DNA of 25,247 nucleotides from JAGOPB01 sp964606295 (lineage in GTDB: Bacteria; Patescibacteriota; Minisyncoccia; Phycocordibacterales; UBA9973): assembly GCA_964606295.1 (NCBI GenBank), contig CAZSFR010000011.1:1-25247 (forward strand), read 5' to 3'. Positions 1 through 5,277 of the stretch are shown in pieces (the stretch's first letter is position 1; each line of letters starts with the position of its first letter). The position numbers and the translations under genes are program-made. Under the pieces are notes generated by a model that saw nothing but the letters and a program-made list of their open reading frames with translations, had not been told where the DNA came from and did no database searches.

Positions 1-27
1 ATTTTTGTTAGCTAATTGGACAGTATA

Positions 28-46
28 ACTGGTATAATATATATAT
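28..46 (+). promoter_or_regulatory. Extended -10 promoter, near-leaderless start
   Basis: TATAAT at 33-38 is preceded by TGG (TGn extended -10). The ATG at 47 lies only 8 nt after the -10 box, so transcription would start at or within a few bases of the start codon. No convincing -35 box is seen at the right spacing. This is inference from sequence only. Confidence 0.55.
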
Positions 47-394
47 ATGTTTTCTAAAAAAAATATAAAAGATATAATAATAGAACAAACTCCTCATAAT
101 TCTGGGTCTAGAAAAATGTTAGTTTCTAAAGAAGAGATTACCTCAAAATGTTTTGAAGCTTTTACTTATGGTTATTTACCTTTAAAAGAAAAATGGATTA
201 TGCATAAGCATGAAAACATAGTTGAAATATGTTTAGTGATAAAAGGTTCAGGAGTTATTAAAGATTCAGAAGGAAATACAGAAAAATTTGAATCTGGAGA
301 TAGGTTTATTTTTCCATCTAATACAGAACATGAAATACAAAATTGGTCGGAAGACACAGCAGAATTTTATTTCTTTAGAATCCAAGACAAATGA
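47..394 (+). CDS. Small cupin-fold protein
   Basis: This 115-aa protein is a single cupin barrel. Cupin motif 1 is visible as HKHENIVE (HxHx4E, residues about 53-60) followed by a Gly, and motif 2 as GDRFIFPSNTEHEIQN (about 83-98). The two His and the Glu of motif 1 and the His of motif 2 form the usual metal site, so metal binding is likely. Cupins of this size are sugar isomerases, small-molecule binding proteins or regulators; nothing here decides between them. The N-terminal 40 residues do not look like a DNA-binding domain. The gene is AT-rich, stands alone, and its ATG sits directly behind an extended -10 box. The fold is a firm call; the function is unknown. Confidence 0.8.
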   Translation: MFSKKNIKDIIIEQTPHNSGSRKMLVSKEEITSKCFEAFTYGYLPLKEKWIMHKHENIVEICLVIKGSGVIKDSEGNTEKFESGDRFIFPSNTEHEIQNWSEDTAEFYFFRIQDK

Positions 395-489
395 AACAAA
401 TTCTAACATTTTCCATTAGGTATAAAAATCTTTCTATTATTCTGGTTCTCACTTCATCCACTATAAAATTCAAGAAATCCACAGCACTA

Positions 490-617
490 TTGCTTTACTA
501 GATATTTTTTGTTATATTATAGGTGTGCTTGTGGGGCGTCAGCCCTATTCGGCTAATTCATAAGCCGAAGGCAGGCATAACAAAGTTACCACCTTAATTG
601 GTGGTATTTTTGTTTTT
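490..617 (+). ncRNA. Candidate small structured RNA with its own promoter and terminator
   Basis: TTGCTT at 490-495 and TATATT at 513-518 are 17 bp apart, a good sigma-70 spacing, which puts the start near 525. The predicted transcript of about 90 nt contains a 7-bp hairpin (TTCGGCT at 550-556 with AAGCCGA at 562-568), flanked by GCC/GGC segments that could extend the fold, and ends in a rho-independent terminator. No ORF of useful length lies in it. No known RNA family was recognised. It may instead be a palindromic repeat element lying in front of a terminator. Confidence 0.35.
587..617 (+). terminator. Rho-independent terminator
   Basis: TACCACC (587-593) pairs with GGTGGTA (600-606) around a 6-nt loop and is followed by a T-rich tract (607-617). 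It reads on the plus strand and ends the candidate small RNA, or read-through from the cupin gene. Confidence 0.8.
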
Positions 618-624
618 AGTATAT

Positions 625-1104
625 TTAATCTTCTTCTGGACTACCTTTCATTGTTGTGTAAAATCTAGTATCTCGATATTTATTTGTAGTCCAAGCAGGA
701 ACAATACTCCAAAAGTGTATATTACCACCATCTCCAATTTGTCTTAAAATTACTTTGATTTTTCTACCATCAATAATGGCTATTATTCCCCAATATCTTA
801 CTGGTTTTGATTTTTTAATTCTTTTCTTGTGACTCTTAACCTCAAATTCTTTTAAGGTTTCTTCAAATTCTTGATGTGTAGTAGAAAGTTTTACTAATTT
901 TATTGCAAGATGTAAAAGTTTGAAACGAAGAATTTGTGATGATTTTTCTCTTTCAGAACGAGAGCCCTTGAAAATTATATGATTAAATCCCTCTGAATTG
1001 AAATAGACATTTTGATTAAAGATTGGAGAAAATACTATATGAACATTATTATAAAAATTTTGTGCATCTTCTTTTAATTTTTCGTAATTAGATAAATCTT
1101 CCAT
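625..1104 (-). CDS. Hypothetical protein, possible BECR/RelE-like nuclease
   Basis: This 159-aa basic, soluble protein has a helical N-terminal half and a C-terminal beta-rich half. The C-terminal half (about 100-159) contains VRYWGIIAIIDGRK, IKVILRQIGDGG, NIHFWSIVPAW and a closing FYTTMKGSPEED. Alternating strands with conserved Arg, His and Trp resemble the BECR (barnase-EndoU-colicin E5/D-RelE) nuclease fold seen in prophage and toxin proteins. That resemblance is from memory, not from an alignment. No antitoxin-like partner gene lies next to it. The gene is AT-rich and isolated, between a plus-strand terminator and a divergent membrane-protein gene. The ORF is likely real; the function is tentative. 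Confidence 0.6.
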   Translation of the reverse strand: MEDLSNYEKLKEDAQNFYNNVHIVFSPIFNQNVYFNSEGFNHIIFKGSRSEREKSSQILRFKLLHLAIKLVKLSTTHQEFEETLKEFEVKSHKKRIKKSKPVRYWGIIAIIDGRKIKVILRQIGDGGNIHFWSIVPAWTTNKYRDTRFYTTMKGSPEED

Positions 1105-1229
1105 ATGAGTATTTTATCATAAATTTATTTTTCTATAAAATCAGGAATATACGTATACCCGTCATAATTTTCAATAGCAGTTCTCCCTTCGTTCACTAGT
1201 CCGCGTCACGAATAAAAGCCCTCGAACTG

Positions 1230-1244
1230 TGGTACTATTTTAAT
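1230..1244 (+). promoter_or_regulatory. Extended -10 promoter directly before a start codon
   Basis: TACTAT at 1233-1238 is preceded by TGG (1230-1232). Only 6 nt separate it from the ATG at 1245, the same geometry as at the cupin gene. This suggests a leaderless mRNA. Confidence 0.45.
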
Positions 1245-1688
1245 ATGCATGATAAAAAATTAAGGGCTTCAATTCTGAATATAATCTCACTTTGTCTAAC
1301 AATCTTTTTTGTAAGTGCTTTCTTTGTTTATAAAATAAATTATGTAGGTTATGTTCTTATCGCTCTAGCTCTATTGTGTTTGGCGTCACTGCGATTATTT
1401 AATGTAAAAGTTTCTACCATAAAACCTGATATTGTTTTTGGTCTTATTGACAATGGTATTCTGGCAATAATGTCAGTATTGGGAGGAAAGATTGCAGGTG
1501 TCGCTGGCGCCATTATCGGAGGAGTCGTTGGTAATGCCATAACAGATGGAATTGCTGGAATATTTGAAGGATATTGGGCTGAATATCTTATCGCCGATAA
1601 AAGAACCATCCTTGGTTCAGCGGTTGGTAAAATGGCGGGATGTTTGTTTGGAGCAGGGGTAGTTTTAATTATAGTTAGTTTTTTCTAA
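1245..1688 (+). CDS. Glycine-rich small integral membrane protein
   Basis: This 147-aa protein is almost entirely hydrophobic. Segments at about 10-30, 33-50 and 126-147 look like membrane helices. Between them, around 65-105, is a glycine/alanine-rich stretch (LGGKIAGVAGAIIGGVVGN) that could form one or two tightly packed helices. Gly-zipper patterns of this kind occur in small pore-like or envelope proteins, but no family was recognised. There is no signal peptidase site. The ATG lies just behind an extended -10 box. The gene stands alone in the AT-rich left segment. The membrane location is firm; the role is unknown. Confidence 0.6.
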   Translation: MHDKKLRASILNIISLCLTIFFVSAFFVYKINYVGYVLIALALLCLASLRLFNVKVSTIKPDIVFGLIDNGILAIMSVLGGKIAGVAGAIIGGVVGNAITDGIAGIFEGYWAEYLIADKRTILGSAVGKMAGCLFGAGVVLIIVSFF

Positions 1689-1885
1689 TCCTTATCTTAA
1701 ATCTGATATCTAAGCATAACCGTTATAAGCTTGCTTGGATCACAATTCTAGCTTCATTCTCCTCCACATGCGGGCAGGCACTGGACAGCGAACATAAATA
1801 GTTCACTTTGTACGTCTATTCTCTATTCCCCATCCCTCATTTGACATTCCTCGTCAGTAAGATATCATTTAGGAAATTTGCCCCT

Positions 1886-2266
1886 ATGAATAAATCTACA
1901 TTAAAATCGAACGAGCTAGCTGAGTTACTATCCACCATATCCTCGGGTTGCATATTTTTAGTTATCAACAAGGGTACAGTGTACCTTGGTCAAATTCTTG
2001 AATCTGAATTTTTTGACAATTATGAAAAGTGGCGTTTTTATCCAGAGAATCTTTTCAAATTGATAGATAATATCTGGGTAAAAGATATACGTTTCCCTGT
2101 CGAAAAATATTTTTTGAAGATTGATGAAAATGTCGTGACCGAAGAAAGCGACAATTTTTCATGGAATGTTACTGTAGATATTAGGTATATAATCATGCCT
2201 AATAGCACAGACTTTGCAGAAGCATCCAAAAAATTTACGGTTCTCCCTGCAATGAAAGGATCGTAA
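1886..2266 (+). CDS. Hypothetical soluble protein
   Basis: The start is placed at the ATG at 1886 (126 aa). An upstream in-frame ATG at 1808 would add 26 residues that read like translated non-coding sequence, while AGGA at 1871-1874 lies about 11 nt before 1886. The protein opens with MNKSTLKSNELAELL and alternates predicted strands and helices (FLVINKGTVYLGQIL; WNVTVDIRYIIMP). No family, membrane segment or catalytic motif was recognised. A clear terminator follows 20 bp after the stop. It is probably a real but lineage-restricted gene. Confidence 0.55.
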   Translation: MNKSTLKSNELAELLSTISSGCIFLVINKGTVYLGQILESEFFDNYEKWRFYPENLFKLIDNIWVKDIRFPVEKYFLKIDENVVTEESDNFSWNVTVDIRYIIMPNSTDFAEASKKFTVLPAMKGS

Positions 2267-2288
2267 CCACGAACTCGAGTACTATTTT

Positions 2289-2326
2289 GTTCGGATATAT
2301 ATCCATTATCCGAACATTTTTTATTT
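2289..2326 (+). terminator. Rho-independent terminator
   Basis: GTTCGGATA (2289-2297) pairs with TATCCGAAC (2307-2315) as a perfect 9-bp stem, followed by a T-rich tract from 2317. It ends the 1886-2266 gene and isolates it from the tRNA promoter downstream. Confidence 0.85.
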
Positions 2327-2335
2327 CCCTTTTTG

Positions 2336-2364
2336 TTTACAAATCAGCATTTTTATGCTAATAT
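2336..2364 (+). promoter_or_regulatory. Strong sigma-70-like promoter for the tRNA-fMet array
   Basis: TTTACA (2336-2341) and TAATAT (2359-2364) are exactly 17 bp apart, with a TGC extended -10 at 2356-2358. The start would be near 2371, just upstream of the first 103-bp unit. The primary transcript would therefore carry both repeat units and the intact tRNA. Confidence 0.7.
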
Positions 2365-2377
2365 ACGTCCGCATTTG

Positions 2378-2616
2378 AAATCACATCGCGGGGTAGAGAA
2401 ATGGCATCTCCCGTAGAGATCATAGCGCGAATAACCTAGGTTATGAGCCTGTGCAAATCAAATTCAAACAGCGCAGTTACAAATCACATCGCGGGGTAGA
2501 GAAATGGCATCTCCCGTAGAGATCATAGCGCGAATAACCTAGGTTATGAGCCTGTGCAAATCAAATTCAAACAGCGCAGTTACAAATCACATCGCGGGGT
2601 AGAGAAATGGCATCTC
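2378..2616 (+). repeat. Tandem 103-bp repeat built on the 5' half of tRNA-fMet
   Basis: A 33-bp block (nine flanking bases plus the first 24 nt of the tRNA, acceptor 5' strand and D-arm) occurs at 2378-2410, 2481-2513 and 2584-2616. The 70 bp between them (2411-2480 and 2514-2583) are identical in both copies, so the unit is an exact 103-bp tandem duplication whose third copy runs into the real tRNA. Each 70-bp spacer holds AGGTTATGAGCC, the reverse complement of the tRNA anticodon arm. It also holds a perfect ATAACCTAGGTTAT palindrome and a possible stem CTGTGC/GCGCAG. Upstream copies lack the tRNA 3' half and cannot be tRNAs by themselves. Confidence 0.9.
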
Positions 2617-2663
2617 GCAAGGCTCATAACCTTGAGAATTGGGTTCGATTCCCAACCCCGCAA
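2593..2663 (+). tRNA. Initiator tRNA-fMet (anticodon CAT)
   Basis: The full cloverleaf can be drawn by hand: acceptor CGCGGGG (2593-2599) with CCCCGCA (2656-2662), D-stem GAGA/TCTC, anticodon stem CAAGG/CCTTG around CTCATAA, a 4-nt variable loop, and T-stem TTGGG/CCCAA around TTCGATT. The C1-A72 mismatch is the bacterial initiator hallmark. The discriminator is A2663. The genome continues CAA rather than CCA, so CCA must be added after transcription. The anticodon stem has only two G-C pairs next to the loop where most bacterial initiators have three. Confidence 0.95.
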
Positions 2664-2713
2664 CAATGAAAAAATCCCCACGATTTGTGTGGGATTTTTT
2701 CATTGTTGCGGGG
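2656..2713 (+). terminator. Terminator-like long hairpin overlapping the tRNA 3' end
   Basis: The sequence from 2656 is matched by its reverse complement ending at 2713, with 23 perfectly paired positions at the base and a short apical loop around 2679-2690. The left arm includes the tRNA acceptor 3' strand and discriminator (2656-2663); the right arm carries the T6 run (2695-2700). It would stop transcription after the tRNA. In a longer transcript it would compete with the acceptor stem for the same bases. Confidence 0.7.
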
Positions 2714-2782
2714 TAGCGAGCAAACTGCTTTGCTCGCGATGGAATCGAAAGGCGCAGGCCTAATTCGCGTAGCAAAGCGAAT
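2714..2782. repeat. Short GC-rich palindromes beside the tRNA
   Basis: GCGAGCAAA (2716-2724) pairs with TTTGCTCGC (2729-2737) over a 4-nt loop. ATTCGC (2763-2768) pairs with GCGAAT (2777-2782). The bases around the first palindrome (TTGCGGGGT before it, TGGAATCGAA after it) resemble the reverse complement of the tRNA 3' end and T-arm. The palindrome may therefore sit inside an inverted, decayed tRNA fragment. Confidence 0.5.
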
Positions 2783-2851
2783 AGCCGAGCGGGGGTTGAG
2801 AAATTTTGTGAGTGAATGGGAGCAAAATATTCGTGACCGATTCGAATTTTT

Positions 2852-3535
2852 TTATATATAATTAAACTCACGGAACACCTTCTCAAACATTCCAAGCACA
2901 CGGACAACCTCACGCTTGGGAAGATTCAAATCTGCGCCTTGGTGAGCTACTTTGTTACGTACTTTGTGTGCCTCCCATGCTTCGTTGAGACTCACGAAAT
3001 CCCCAATCTGGGCACCATGAAGCTTCTCACCCAAGTCAGCGCCTGTATATCCTTGCTCTTCAAGCAAATCGTTGAGCATGATATCAGCCTCCAAAATCGC
3101 TTGTCGCCAATCATTTGGATTATCACTTCCAGCGAAATCAACTATCCTATCCCATTTTTTGCTTCTCACATAAAATTCACTGTCGGGGACACCACCTGCT
3201 AGCATGGCATGGTCATCTGAATGCCCCTTTTCTGGGTGTGTTGTATTTGCATGCGCGTGTCCGTGTTGCGCCTCGTGGGCCTCATGTTCGAGCTCTTCTT
3301 TCTCATGATTAAAAATTTTCACAATACCCATGATTGCGTATATGATGAGAAATATAAGGAAGAGACAAACTACCCCAATGATTATTTTTATGAGGACGTT
3401 GTGATCGCGCCAGAATTCTGCAATACCAACGAAAAACTGAGATATCTTGTAAAAGACATACTCCATGTTGAGATATGTCGGCTCATATACTTGGTTGGCT
3501 GTCGTGAAAGTGTCAGCGACGTTGGTCGGTTGCAT
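2852..3535 (-). CDS. Membrane-anchored protein with His-rich linker and HEPN-like motif
   Basis: This 227-aa protein has a short N-terminal segment, one strong transmembrane helix (about 48-73), a charged linker, and a helical C-terminal domain (about 125-227). The linker (77-109) holds nine His residues in 33 positions and could bind metal. The C-terminal domain contains AHKVRNKVAHQG; R193 to H198 is an Rx4H motif with Asn after the Arg, as in HEPN-type RNase domains. With no obvious signal peptide, the C-terminal domain is most likely cytoplasmic. The start lies 9 bp after the gatA stop, so the gene is probably the last of the ligA-gatC-gatA transcription unit. The HEPN assignment rests on the motif and helical context only; RNase activity is not shown. 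Confidence 0.65.
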   Translation of the reverse strand: MQPTNVADTFTTANQVYEPTYLNMEYVFYKISQFFVGIAEFWRDHNVLIKIIIGVVCLFLIFLIIYAIMGIVKIFNHEKEELEHEAHEAQHGHAHANTTHPEKGHSDDHAMLAGGVPDSEFYVRSKKWDRIVDFAGSDNPNDWRQAILEADIMLNDLLEEQGYTGADLGEKLHGAQIGDFVSLNEAWEAHKVRNKVAHQGADLNLPKREVVRVLGMFEKVFREFNYI

Positions 3536-3544
3536 ATATTATGA

Positions 3545-4957
3545 TTATTCTTTAGTGAGGATGCGACCGAGTTCAAAAAGGCGTGAATCAGAAAAGTTCG
3601 GTCCCATTAATTGTATGCCAATTGGCAATTTTTTGCTATCAACACCAAACGGAACTGACAATGCTGGAATTCCGGCAATATTTGCAGGTACGGTAAATAA
3701 ATCCGACATGTACATCGATAGCGGATTGGCCATTCTCTCACCGAATTCAAACGGTGGGAAAGGAGACGTCGGCGTGATGACGGCATCGCACAACGTGAAT
3801 ATTTTTTCAAATTCTTCTTTCACGAGTTCTGTCGCCTTCATAGCCTGTGCATAGTAGGCATCATAGTGTCCGTGGGAAAGCGTGAATGTCCCGAGCAAGA
3901 TGCGACGACGGACTTCCGCGCCGAGCCCTTCACCGCGTGAATTTTCGTACAAATCGAGAAGTGTCGTCCCCTCTTTGCGCACACCATAACGCACGCCATC
4001 AAGACGAGCCATATTACTAGAAACTTCAGCTGGCTGAATAATATAATAAATCGCGAGTGAGTGCTTCGAAATCGGAAGTGCCACATTCATGATTTCGTAA
4101 CCGTTTTTTTCAAACTCATCACATGCATCCTTGAATGACTTTTTGATATCGTCATCCAGACCTTCGTCTGTAAACCAATCTTTTGGTACTCCTATTTTCA
4201 TTGTTTTTTGTTTTGAGAAAATCCTCTCCTCAGTTTTGAACGATGTCGCTTCCATGGGGTCATACTTTTCTATTGCCTTCCAAAGTATTTCTGCATCCTC
4301 AATATTCTTTGCAAGCGGACCAATCTGGTCAAGTGAGGATGCCATCGCTGTCAGTCCATAACGAGACACTGTTCCATACGTCGGTTTGAAACCTACCAAC
4401 CCGCAAAATGACGCGGGCTGACGTATCGATCCTCCTGTATCTGATCCGAGCGCGACGAGCGCACCATTCATTGCGACAGCAGCCGCTGAACCACCTGAGG
4501 ATCCGCCAGGAACTTTCGTTATATCGATAGGATTCTTGGTCGCTTTATACGCGGAATTTTCTGTTGATGACCCCATAGCAAACTCGTCCATATTTGTTCT
4601 ACCCAGAAAGACTGCGCCTTGCTCCTCGAGCAATCTTACAACAGTCCCGTTGTAAGTCGCTTTATAATTTTCCAAAATTTTTGATGAAGAGCTCATTGTG
4701 AAGCCTTGTCGGAGCATGTTATCTTTGAGAGCCATCGGAATACCTGTGAGCTCTGTCGCAATACCATCCTTGAACATCTTATCCGCTTTTTTCGCTTGTT
4801 CGATGACATCTCCATACACTTCTATATACGCATAAATAGTGCCATTCTTCCTTTCGATTTCATCAAGGTACGCTTGCGCCAAATCGACTGCATCAAAATC
4901 GCCATTTTTCATGGCTTGATGCGCTTTTTTGATTGTGAGAGTTGTAAGATCAATCAT
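3545..4957 (-). CDS. gatA: Aspartyl/glutamyl-tRNA amidotransferase subunit A
   Basis: GatA is the amidase of the GatCAB complex. It releases ammonia from glutamine so that GatB can convert Glu-tRNA(Gln) or Asp-tRNA(Asn) to the amide forms. The 470-aa length is usual. The Ser-cisSer-Lys triad is visible: K78 in GIPMALKDN, S153 in GGSSGGSAAA and S177 in SDTGGSIRQPASFCG. The amidase signature around 150-185 is intact. It starts 3 bp after the gatC stop, a translationally coupled arrangement. gatB is not in the window, so it must be elsewhere in the genome. Confidence 0.97.
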   Translation of the reverse strand: MIDLTTLTIKKAHQAMKNGDFDAVDLAQAYLDEIERKNGTIYAYIEVYGDVIEQAKKADKMFKDGIATELTGIPMALKDNMLRQGFTMSSSSKILENYKATYNGTVVRLLEEQGAVFLGRTNMDEFAMGSSTENSAYKATKNPIDITKVPGGSSGGSAAAVAMNGALVALGSDTGGSIRQPASFCGLVGFKPTYGTVSRYGLTAMASSLDQIGPLAKNIEDAEILWKAIEKYDPMEATSFKTEERIFSKQKTMKIGVPKDWFTDEGLDDDIKKSFKDACDEFEKNGYEIMNVALPISKHSLAIYYIIQPAEVSSNMARLDGVRYGVRKEGTTLLDLYENSRGEGLGAEVRRRILLGTFTLSHGHYDAYYAQAMKATELVKEEFEKIFTLCDAVITPTSPFPPFEFGERMANPLSMYMSDLFTVPANIAGIPALSVPFGVDSKKLPIGIQLMGPNFSDSRLFELGRILTKE

Positions 4958-4960
4958 ATA

Positions 4961-5227
4961 TTAGAGTACTTTCGGTACGCGCAAATACGGACCCTCTTTT
5001 TCCGGAAACGAAGCTAGCAGTAAGTCGTGTGTTTCTTTCGACGCAGGTGAGACAACATCCTCACGCGCAGTATTCTGGTGGACAGACACAGGATTCGTCG
5101 AGCCGGAAAGACTCGTCACCTGATCAACGTATGACAAAATACCGCTCAAGCTTTCAGCGATTTTGGCATCGTCGGCAACTTTGATACGAGCCATACCAGC
5201 GAGTTTGGGAATGTTAATATTTTCCAT
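4961..5227 (-). CDS. gatC: Aspartyl/glutamyl-tRNA amidotransferase subunit C
   Basis: This 88-aa protein has normal GatC length. GatC wraps around GatA and stabilises the GatA-GatB interface. The N-terminal helical part (INIPKLAGMARIKV, then ESLSGILSYVDQVTSL) and the C-terminal Pro/Val-rich tail ending in PYLRVPKVL match the family layout. It sits between ligA (50 bp upstream) and gatA (3 bp downstream) on the same strand, which supports the call for an otherwise weakly conserved small protein. Confidence 0.93.
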   Translation of the reverse strand: MENINIPKLAGMARIKVADDAKIAESLSGILSYVDQVTSLSGSTNPVSVHQNTAREDVVSPASKETHDLLLASFPEKEGPYLRVPKVL

Positions 5228-5277
5228 AAAATGAGTATACCTCTCGGATGTGTTTTTTCAAAATATCCCAAAAATAA

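Noticed and set aside
1349..1609. 86-aa minus-strand ORF
   Set aside because: It is antisense to the glycine-rich membrane protein. Its Pro/Ala-rich translation is the expected shadow of Gly/Ala codons.
2378..2616. CRISPR array
   Set aside because: Only three copies of a 33-bp block, with spacers that are identical to each other, and the block is the 5' half of a tRNA. No cas genes are present.
2411..2616. Intron in tRNA-fMet
   Set aside because: The insertion point would be just after the D-arm, not in the anticodon loop. The inserted DNA is a tandem copy of the tRNA 5' half, and no group I core was recognised.
2554..2763. 69-aa plus-strand and 108-aa minus-strand ORFs over the tRNA
   Set aside because: They translate the tRNA, its repeats and the terminator hairpin, so they are not protein genes.
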